Assembly (NCBI GenBank): GCA_025594325.1
Contig: JANHCV010000006.1
Location: 1,302,001-1,366,000 of the forward strand
Direction of reading: 5' to 3'
Source of the DNA: Blastocladiella emersonii ATCC 22665
Lineage: Eukaryota; Blastocladiomycota; Blastocladiomycetes; Blastocladiales; Blastocladiaceae
DNA: 64,000 nt
This document shows, piece after piece, positions 1-9,042 of the stretch (position 1 is its first letter; every line of letters starts with the position of its first letter). A program made the position numbers and the translations under genes. The notes under the pieces are model-generated. The model did no database searches, was not told the DNA's origin, and was given only the letters and a program-made list of their open reading frames with translations.

Positions 1-53
1 CGGTGCGGGAGCTCCATGTCGTGGCCGGGTCTGCGCTCGTGAAACGTAACTAA

Positions 54-383
54 ATTGCTCGGATCCTCGATTGCGGGCCTTCTCGGTCCTGGTCGAGCGA
101 GTACGAGTCCAGCGAGGGCCACTTTGTCTCGTACAGCGGCGCTCTGCTTGAGTACGACTTCGCGGGCGAGACGAGTCGAGTCGCACCCGGCGACCCTGGT
201 TTTGATTATGTCACCTCGCTCTTCTCCGCTCTTCATGATCACATTCTCCCCTTGGCTTCGCAGGCCCTCCGATCCTGCACGACTGGAATAGAAAGCCTTG
301 TTTTGGGGCTCAAGGATTCGATTGCCGATCCGACTACCATCCTTGCCACTTGTATCAGGAGCGGGACAGTATTGCGCGCGTAA
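54..383 (+). CDS. 3' end of an unrecognised gene (partial)
   Basis: A reading frame open from about position 54 to the TAA at 381-383 encodes roughly 108 residues of ordinary composition (an acidic Glu/Ser stretch, then a mixed helix-like Leu/Ala/Ser region ending in Leu-Arg-Ala). It has no internal Met, so it would be the terminal exon of a gene entering from the left edge. A possible donor (GTAACT) lies at 45, but I could not place the junction securely. Codon choice is less GC3-biased than in the neighbours. I do not recognise the family. It runs towards AARSD1, whose stop lies 126 bp further on, so the two would be convergent. Confidence 0.35.
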   Translation: MARILDCGPSRSWSSEYESSEGHFVSYSGALLEYDFAGETSRVAPGDPGFDYVTSLFSALHDHILPLASQALRSCTTGIESLVLGLKDSIADPTTILATCIRSGTVLRA

Positions 384-508
384 CATTGCTTCGGATTTGA
401 TGAACGATACATGGGTGTATCCAGAAGGGTGATGTATCTTTTCGTGCTTTAAAAGCGTAAAGTTGCGATGACCAGCGAGGTTCAATTGTTACAAAGACGC
501 GAGGGTCG

Positions 509-1901
509 TCAACCATCAAAAGCAGCGAGCTTGGCCGCCTCATCCTTGGCGGTAACGCGGCCCTGCCAAATCGACACAGCGCCCTGCTTCCCCTTCCCGC
601 CGCCACCACGGATCGATGGAAAGGCTTCCGCGGCCCTCGCGATGGCAGACGCGAGCGCGGAGCCAACAGGTCCCACGATCAGGACGGCGCCAGCACCTGA
701 GTCATCAACGGCGGAGAGGACCGCAGGGGTGGCCATCTTGGGTTCCTTGGACTTGAGCGCATTTGCCATGGCGAGTAGCAAGTCCATGGAAGCCGGCTCC
801 TCCGAGTGGAACCGGCGAACCGCCACGTCCGCGTCGGCGAGGTGCAGGCGAACGAGCGCGGCCGCCAGCGAGTCGGTCGCGGCCTTGATCTTGCGCTTGT
901 CAGCGCGCGACGCCTCCACGAGCTTGCCGACCTTGTCCTCGAACTCGGGCGCGCCGCTGGACAGAATGGCCGTGAGCGCCACGTCGCGCGCGTGGGCGAC
1001 GGCCAGGTGCTTGCGCACGCGGTCGCCAAACGCAAAGAAGATGCGCGTGTGGGTTCCGCGGGCGCGCTCGGTCGTCGGGCGCACCGTCACCGATTGGATG
1101 TGCAGCGTGGTGGGCGGATGCGTGCCGCAGCAGAGACTGACGTCGACGTCGCCGATGGTCACGTAGCGAACAATGAGCTCAGCGGCGCCGACAAGGTCGG
1201 CGGGGATGGTCGAGTTGATGATCTGCGAGGGATCCGTTGGCGCCGTCTCCGAGACGGTCACGGCGTGCGCGGCGGCAATGTGCTCGGCCACGCGCGCCTC
1301 GAGCTCCGCCAGCGTCTTGGCGTTGATGGGCTGCGCGGGCACGCCAGGCACGTCGGGCGCCACCTCGATATAAGTCCACTCGGGACCGCACGACCTGGTC
1401 AGGGGAGGAGAGTGTGAGTTACATGCGCGGCTCCAGACAAGCGCAGTTTCGCACGCAAAGCCAATCGTACCAGCTCATGGTTCGCCAACCAAACTCGCGC
1501 TGAGCCACCGCGGACAGGAGGTGCTGGCCGCAATGCTGCTGCATGTTATCCAGCCGACGCGCCCAGTCAACCGTAACCTGGACGGTTGCGCCGGCCTGCA
1601 AGAGCTCGGCCGCAGCATCGTCGGGGACGGCGACAGTGTGGACGGCGGTCGTGCCCTTGCGCTGCACGTCGACGACGTCAAACGTGGCGCCTTGGGCCTC
1701 GAGCTTGCCGTAGTCGGCGGGCTGGCCGCCGCCCTCGGGGAACAGGACCGTGTCTTCGAGGACGACAAGGAGCAAGGCTGAAGCGACGGCGGGCGGCTCG
1801 ACCGACACAATTCGGGTTACCAGTGACCGCGCGAGCGAGTCGCGCTGACAGAGCAGGGTGCCAACCGGTTGAGTCGCGAGGGCAGTCGTTGCAGAGTTCA
1901 T
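509..1901 (-). CDS. AARSD1: Alanyl-tRNA editing protein (AARSD1/AlaX-M type)
   Basis: Free-standing editing factor that hydrolyses Ser (or Gly) mischarged on tRNA-Ala, related to the editing and C-Ala regions of alanyl-tRNA synthetase. Two exons, 1471..1901 and 509..1394, flank a 76-nt intron (1395..1470). Splicing restores Met-Ser-Trp followed by Ser-Cys-Gly-Pro-Glu-Trp, and the product is 438 aa, the usual size for the family. The four zinc ligands of the editing site are visible: HxxxH at about residues 123/127 in exon 1 and CCGTH (Cys232, His236) in exon 2. An N-terminal PEGGGQPAD motif (about residues 55-63) is also typical. The lysine- and glycine-rich tail (GGGGKGKQG) resembles the C-Ala end. 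The start was chosen as the first ATG giving the family N-terminus; the frame stays open upstream without similarity. Confidence 0.92.
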
Positions 1902-2755
1902 GGCGGAGGGAATTCGGATGCGGCTTGGGCGGCAGCGAGAGCGAGGAAAGAGCAGGACGCGGCTTTCGACGGGATACAGTACCCCCTTGGGCAGGGACGC
2001 TGGAACAATTTGTACCTCCAGCGGATAAACTCGGGAAGAATTTGTCAAAGACTGAACCGATGCTGCCGAACCAGCGGAACGGTCGCAGTCACAGCGATGG
2101 CTGCGACGCTTGATGGCGATAGCGTCCGAGTCATTCGGCTGTGTGGCGTGTGTCTCGCTTGCACGCCAATTTCCTCGGCCTTCCACCGCGGTCAGGCGCC
2201 TTCGAGTCAACTGGTCGTGAGCACGATGCACAACGACTGACCGTGGGTTGATGAAAAAGGAATGTTTTGGTTCAAGCTTTCAAGGTGGCATCGCTTGGCC
2301 CTGGCTCGTACCACGGGAGCTCATCAAGTGCGAGCGCGAGTGCGAGCGCGAGTGCGAGGCCAAGCGAAGACGCGCTGGCAGGCTTCCAGCGGAATGGAAG
2401 CGCTTTAACGTTGATGGGCCGCGAGGTGAGCGATGGCCGTGTTAACGCCAACTCCTCCGATCACATTGTCGACGCGGTGCGCATGTCTTTCTTCCAAAAG
2501 GTCGCCTGATAGGATGGAAGAGCCCTTGGTGGGAGCTTGCAGTGACCTCATTGACGCATCGGTTCCTCGCAGGCGGGCCCATTCACGCGCCGCGCCACTC
2601 ACGTGGTGGCGTATCAGCACTCGCTGGTGCGCAACCGATGCAAGCGTGTGAGACGAAGCGAAGCTGTCGCACATTCAGAAAAAGCAACGAAAAGATCACT
2701 CAAATCGAGACTGATAGGGAGGACAATGACGGAGGAGGGCGGGCACGCGGACGGT
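1902..2755. other. Intergenic, 5' of AARSD1 and 3' of VMA1
   Basis: About 850 bp with no convincing coding frame on either strand. It must contain the AARSD1 promoter and the VMA1 3' UTR. The only distinct structure is the short GCGAGT-type tandem repeat at 2329-2358. Confidence 0.5.
2329..2358. repeat. Short tandem repeat (TGCGAGCGCGAG)n
   Basis: A 12-bp unit, TGCGAGCGCGAG, is repeated about 2.5 times in noncoding sequence. It is a simple repeat with no visible function. Confidence 0.8.
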
Positions 2756-4865
2756 CTACTCGAGGATGGCGCGGAAGCGGTCCTCCATCTCCTTCTGGAG
2801 CGCCGTGTAGCGGTCGCGGAGGGCCTGCTCGCCGTCGTTGGGATTCTCGAACTTCATGGACGAGAGCTTGTAGATGAGGTCGCCCATCGAGTCCTTGATG
2901 CGGGCCCAGGTGATCTGCGAGTTGGTCACCTCGACGGCGTGGGTCGCGTGGTCGTAGAAGCCCATGAGGTTGCGCAGCATCCACACCGTCTTGTAGAAGG
3001 GGCAGAACCGGTCGTACTCCGAGTACCCGTTCTGCTGGAGGAAGTCGTCCTTGATGATCTTGGCAATCTCGAGCGTGATCTTGTCCTTTTCGGCCAGCGC
3101 CGACTTGCCAACGAGCTGCACGATCTCGCTCAGGTCCTCCTCCATCTGCAGGATCTCCTTGCACTTGGTGCGCAGCGCGACAAACTCGGGGTCGAACTGC
3201 TCGTAGAAGGGGTCGAGCGCCTTGAGGTACTTGGAGTAGGACAGCGACCAGTTGACCGACGGGAAGTGCTTGCGCTGCGCGAGCTTCTTGTCGAGGCCCC
3301 AGAACACCTGGACGATGCCGAGGGTGGCGGCGGTGACGGGGTCCGAGAAGTCGCCGCCAGGCGGGGACACGGCGCCGACGATGGACACGGACCCGTTGCG
3401 CTGCGGGTTGCCGAGGCACACGACTTTCCCGGCGCGCTCGTAGAAGGAGGCGAGCTTGGCGCCGAGGTACGCCGGGTAGCCCGAGTCGGCGGGCATCTCG
3501 GCGAGACGGCCCGAGATCTCGCGCAGGGCCTCGGCCCACCGCGACGTCGAGTCGGCCATCATGGCCACGTCCATGCCCTGGTCGCGGAAGTACTCGGACA
3601 GCGTGATGCCCGTGTAGATGGACGCCTCGCGCGCGGCGACGGGCATGTTGGAGGTGTTGGCGACGAGCGTGGTGCGCTTCATGATCGACTCCTTGCGGCC
3701 GTTGATCTCGGTGGTGAGGGTCGGGAAGTCCATGAGCACCTCGGCCATTTCGTTGCCGCGCTCGCCGCAGCTATTCGAGGGGAAGCAAGTGTCAGTGTCG
3801 CGGAGTCGGTCGAATTCGGAGAGAAGAGGCGTACCCGACGTAGATGATGACGTTCGAGTTCGAGTACTTGGACAGCGACTGCGAGATGACGGTCTTGCCG
3901 CACCCAAAGGCGCCGGGGATCGCGGTAGTGCCGCCCTGGACGCAGGGGAAGAGGGCGTCGAGGACGCGCTGGCCGGTGAGGAGCGGGTAGTCGGCGGCGA
4001 GCTTCTCGGTGACGGGGCGCGGGGTGCGGACGGGCCACGACTGCATCATGGAGAACTTCTCGCGCTCGCCGGCAAACTCGACCTCGAGGACCGTGTCGAC
4101 GACCGTGTAGTTGCCGTGCGGGGCAATGTAGGTGATGGTGCCGCGGGCCTTGGGCGGCAGGAGGATCTTGTGGTTGACGAGCGAGTTCTCCTGCACCTCG
4201 CCGAAAATGTCGCCGCCCGTGATGTGGTCGCCGACGCGCAGCGACGGGTTGGGGACAAACTCCCAGTTGGTGCCCTTGTCGAGGGCGGGCGTCGAGATGC
4301 CGCGCGGGATGTAGATGCCCTTGGACATTTCCTGGATGGCCTTGAGCGGGCGCTGGATGCCGTCGTAGATGTTGGAGGCGAGGCCCGGCCCGAGCTCGAC
4401 CGAGAGCGGCTTGCCGCTGCGCAGGACGGGGTCGCCGACGGTGAGGCCGGCTACGCGTGTTGTGGGGTCAGTCACGAACGAGGTGCGAGAGACACAAGGA
4501 AGAAGCGTACCCGTCTCCTCGTAGACCTGCAGCGTGGCCTTGGTGCCGTCAATGCGGATCACCTCGCCGACGAGCTCCTGGTGGCCGACGCGCACCAGCT
4601 CGTACATGGCGGAGCCGGACATGTTGTCGGCGACGACGACTACGGAGTCAGAGTTAGGTTGATGTTGCTGTCGACCGCGATCGAGAGCGGCGTACCGGGG
4701 CCCGACACGGAGAAGACGTAGCCGAAGCGCGACTCGCGCTCCTCGTCGCGGATGCGCGGCATGTCGCGGTTGGCGTTCTCGAGAGCGCCAGCCTACCGAC
4801 GGCAGTCGTGGGCGTAAGCAAGGCGATGATGCATGGCGAATACATGGCAGAGGGGCGCGAACCAT
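2756..4865 (-). CDS. VMA1: V-type proton ATPase catalytic subunit A
   Basis: Catalytic A subunit of the V1 sector; hydrolyses ATP to drive proton pumping into vacuoles and endosomes. Five exons: 4863..4865, 4696..4792, 4511..4639, 3835..4450 and 2756..3770, giving 619 aa, close to the mature yeast and human lengths. The P-loop GAFGCGKT sits at about residues 256-263, and the [18 protein letters not shown] region is intact. Splice junctions restore SVSGPVVVADNM, YEETAGLTVGD and IIYVGCGERGNE. No intein is present at the last site; an intron (3771..3834) lies there instead. Exon 1 would be only the ATG, because an in-frame stop precedes the AGALENA codons that match yeast MAGAIENA. An alternative start is the internal ATG at 4762, which would give a human-like N-terminus. 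Divergent from TOF1. Confidence 0.95.
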
Positions 4866-5182
4866 GGTGGGGACGGGTGGGGGTTCGCGCGGGAGGGAGT
4901 TGCAGGCAGTTGCGGCGCAAGAGGGTGCGGCGCTCGCGGTGCAGGGCGATCGACGGGGGAGGCGATGGCGGGCGAGACCGGGGGACGCGTCGAAGGTAGG
5001 CGGCACGGCACGCGTCGCGGCGGCGTTGACGACGGGTCGGTGAGCCGCACGTGGCGTCACCCTGCGCCGGTCGGCCCGCGTCGCGTCGGTTGCACTCGGC
5101 CGTCTCGTCTTTCGTCCCTCTCCTCCTCCCCCTCGCAAGATCACCCCCACACCACTCGATGCAACCCGCGCCGTGACACCCG
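4866..5182. promoter_or_regulatory. Bidirectional promoter region VMA1/TOF1
   Basis: A 317-bp interval between the divergent start codons of VMA1 and TOF1. It must hold both promoters and 5' UTRs. It is GC-rich, with CT-rich tracts near 5103-5135 just upstream of TOF1. I see no clear TATA box. Confidence 0.5.
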
Positions 5183-8100
5183 ATGGACTACGAGGCCCTC
5201 GAGACGCACATCTTCTCGCTGTGCAGCGCCGTGGGCGGGTTCGAGGACACGCCGGCGCCCGACGGCAGCGTGGTGCAGCACTACGTGCTGGGCGACGAGG
5301 CGCTCGACTGCCTGCGAGACCTGAAGCGCTTCCTGCGCTACGACGAGGCCAACAAGGAGAAGACGGTCGCCGCCCTGCTCGGCAAGTTTGCGCTGGTGCA
5401 GGCGAACCTGGTCCCGATCCTCGAGCACCACGCCGGGTCGAGCCAGCTGGTCTTCTTTGCCGCCATCGAGCTGCTGGTCCCGCTGACGTGGCCGCTGACC
5501 GCCGACGAGCTGGGCACCGACTTGCTCGCGCACCACCGCGCCTACAAGCGCGCGCTGGTCACCGAGTCGCGCGCCGTCGACGTCGTCTTCGACCACCTGG
5601 TCCTGCTCCTGTCCGAGCCGTTCGCGAAGCGGTCCGACCGCACCAACGCCATCATCCGCCTCATCCTGTACCTCTTCCGCAACCTGCTGGCGATCCCGGA
5701 CCCGCCCGCGGGCGTGAACACGACGACCGACACGTTCCACCTCGCGCGCATGCAGGAGCGCCTGCTCGTCAAGTACCACGACCTCGACGTGTTCGCGTTT
5801 CTCATCACCGCCGCGTCCAATATCGCCGACCGCGAGTTTGCCACCTGGAACACGATCCTCGTCGAGATCTTCTTCCTCGTCTTTGCCTCGTGCTCGCCCA
5901 AGGCCCTCACGACGCCGCACAAGGAGCACTCGGCCGACCTCGTCGACGAGCTGCTCGCCCGCGAGGCGGCCAAGGCCGTCAAGCCGCGCCGCCGCCACTC
6001 GCGACTCGCCGGGTCGTACACGGTGCGCCAGGGCGTACGTTGCTACTTTTGCTGATGTTCCCGCGCTCGGTCACTCACTTTTTCGGGAATAGGACGGGAC
6101 CCAGATCGTCGTGCACAGCCTCGACAAGACCATCGACGCCATCGACAAGTCCAAGCAAAAGAACCGCGTGCGGTCCAAGTTCAAAAAGGACGCGGGCCCG
6201 ACCACCGCCGTTGCGCACGCGCTCGCCCCGGCCTTCAAGCCCAAGCCGCTGCCCGACGAGGGCGCGGTCCGCGTGCTGCGCGCCACGGCCGACCACTTCC
6301 TGTCGTCGTGCTTTGACGTGCTCGTGGCTGCCACGAAGCGCGACATTGACGCGGAGCGGTCGCACGTGCGCGACGAGGACCCGATCCACCTGCTGTACCT
6401 GGTCGGCTTCTTCCTCGAGTACCAGCGCCTCACATCCGCGACCCACCCGCTCAACCTGCTCGCGAGCGTCGTCAACGTGCACGGCCTGCTGTTCCTCTTC
6501 AAGAACATGCGCGACGCGGCCGACAACGCGCAGCCGTCGCGCCTGCACATGGCCGTCGACTGCACGCGCCACTTCCTCCTGACGCTGCAGGACGTGCGCG
6601 CCGCCGACGACCCGGACGTCCGCGACGTCGCCGCCAACGTCCTCGACAACCTCTACTACGAGAAGGCGCACCTCGACATGCTCGTCGGCCTCATCAAGCA
6701 CTTCAAGAACCAGTCCCGCCGCCACCTCGTCGCCCTCGCCGACCTCACCCACCTCCTGCTCAAGCTCATGGACGCCCACGCCAAGGCCAGCGGGAAATCG
6801 GCACTCACCGTGCGCGCCGCCAAGCGCGGGCGGAACGGCGCTGCCAAGCGCGCGGGCGGCAAGTCGGGCGAGGCCGAGGAGGAGGAGGACCAGATCGCGC
6901 GCGACGTGGTCGACGACACCCCCGACTCGGGTGCCGCCGCGCAGTACGTCGAGCGCAGCCTCTCCTTCGCGCGCATCGAGGCCATGTTCGCGACCGACGC
7001 GGTGCTCGACAAGTACATGCTGCTGCTCGGCATGCACGCGTCGCTGGCGCCCGCCACGCTGCACGCCGTCGCCAAGATGCTGTACCGGATCGCCGTCAAA
7101 TGCGACATGCCCGCGCTCTTCTTCCAGCTCGACTACCTGGTCCAGATCCACGGGATCCTCGGGGACCCGGTGGTCGCGCGCGCCGTGACCCGTGCGCGGT
7201 CGCGGGCCGCGAACCCGCGACCCGAAGACGCACACTACCGCGACCTCGTCGGCGTCCTGCGCGTCGTCGCGGGCAAGTTCTTTGACGCCACCGATAAGTA
7301 CCCGCTGCTCCTCGTCGAGGTCTTCTTCCCGCACTCCAAGGGCGACGCCGACCGACTGCTCACAGGTGCGCCCGCGGCGCCCAAGCCGAAGCGTGGCGCG
7401 GGCGGCGAGCCCAGGGGCCCGAAGCAGTGGGACCCGGACGTCGAGCTCGAGGTGCGCCCCGGGTTCTCGCCCAAGATGCAGATCCAGATCGCGACGTCGG
7501 CGCTGCTCGCGCGCGGCGAAGCCGGTGCCGCCGGCGCTGACGGCGAAACCGCCGAGCCCGGCGAGGAGGTCGGCGTGGTCCTCGACCGCGTCCTCACGAC
7601 GCTCTCCGCGCTCGCGAGCATGCGCAAGGGCATCCCGCCGCTCGTCAACCCCGACGACAACTCGGACGACGACGACGACGCGGTCCGCGCGTGGCCACCC
7701 GCGGCGCTCGCGGTCCCGCCCGCCGACCTCGACATCAAGGAGCTCCGCCTGCTGCTCAAGCTGACGGGCATGGTCGTCGAGGACCTCGCGGGGATCACCA
7801 CGGTGACCGCGCCCGGATCCGTCACGGGCGCTGACCTCGAGGACATCGTGCAGTGGATCCTCGATGCCCGCGCCAACCCCGTCTCGCACGAGGGTAAGAA
7901 CGCCGTCAAGCTGCTCAAGGCCAAGCGGCCGCGCAAGCCGCGATCACGGCGGGCGCCGCGGTCCGACTCGGACGACGAGGACGAGGGCGAGGACGAGGAG
8001 CGGCCCCGCAAGAAGAAGAAACGCGTCCCCGCGAAAGCCGCCAGCGCGAAATCGGCCGCGTTCATCTACGACTCGGACGAGATGCTCGACGACGTCGACG

Positions 8101-8939
8101 ATACCGAGTTCTACGCGCGCGAGCGCGAGCGGCGGGATAAGACTAAGGCCATGCACGAGGCGCTCGTCGGCGCGCAGTCGGCCCCGGAGCCCGCTAAGAA
8201 GACGGCGGCGGCGTCCAAGCCGGTGGCGCCCGCCAAGAAGAAGAAGGCGATGACGCGCAAGGCCCGCGCCACCGTCGAGTCCTCGAGCGGATCCGACTCG
8301 GACGACGACGAGGAGGCCGAGACCGACGCCGACGCCGCCGCGCCGACCACCGCCTCAGCCGCGTTCCTCGCGCAGCGCCGCCCGCGCCTGCCGCGCCGCC
8401 GCGTCGCGACCGCATCCAGCGACTCAAGCAGCGACGACGACGCCGAGTCCGCACCCGTCACCACCTCCGCGCCCGCCCCCGCCCCCGCCGACCTCGCCGA
8501 CCTCGACGACGACCCCGAAGACGAGTTCTCGAAACGCATGGCCGCGCTGCGCGCCGAGACGGGCACCCGCGCGCTGTCGGGCGTCTCGCGCCGGTTCTTC
8601 AACGACCCGGACAGCAGCGACGACGAGGAGAGCGACGACGACGGTGGCGGCGGTGCGAGCGGGTCGGGCGTCGTGACGCCTCCGTCGTTCGCGACCACGA
8701 CCGCGACGGCGAGCTCCGCAGCGGCGGCGACGGCGGGAGGAGGCGTCGCGGACCGGCTCGCGGCGGTGCGCGGGATCAAGCCCGTGGCGCTGCGCGGGGC
8801 GGACGCGTGGGCCGGGAAGCCGGCGGCGACGACGGTGGGTGAGGAGGAGGAGGAAGTTGATGTGCGGCCGACGAAGCGCGCGCGCGTCACGGATGGCGAA
8901 GACGAGTCGGAGGAGGCGGCCATGGACGTGGACGAGTAA
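5183..8939 (+). CDS. TOF1: Replication fork protection factor Tof1/Swi1/Timeless
   Basis: Fork-pausing and checkpoint-mediator subunit that works with Csm3/Tipin at replisomes. Two exons, 5183..6034 and 6093..8939, flank a 58-nt intron whose removal gives ...RQGDGTQIVV. The 1232-aa product is almost exactly the length of budding yeast Tof1 (1238 aa). The N-terminal Timeless domain is clear: the start [19 protein letters not shown], the helical repeats, the conserved [11 protein letters not shown] block near residue 172 and the [13 protein letters not shown] block just before the intron. The C-terminal third is disordered and strongly acidic (runs of SDDED), with basic nuclear-localisation-like clusters such as RPRKKKKR, and ends in MDVDE. 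It converges on beta-adaptin (103 bp between stops). Confidence 0.93.
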
Positions 8940-9042
8940 GGCTCACAATGAATACACTCGCACTGTTGCAAACGAACCACGTCAATTATTACTACCCATC
9001 AGCACGAAACAAACCAGTCTCTCTCCCTCCTCAACCCTCCGC

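Noticed and set aside
3835-4450. Possible intein in VMA1
   Set aside because: Sequence on both sides of the known insertion site is separated only by a 64-nt intron; no splicing or homing-endonuclease blocks are present.
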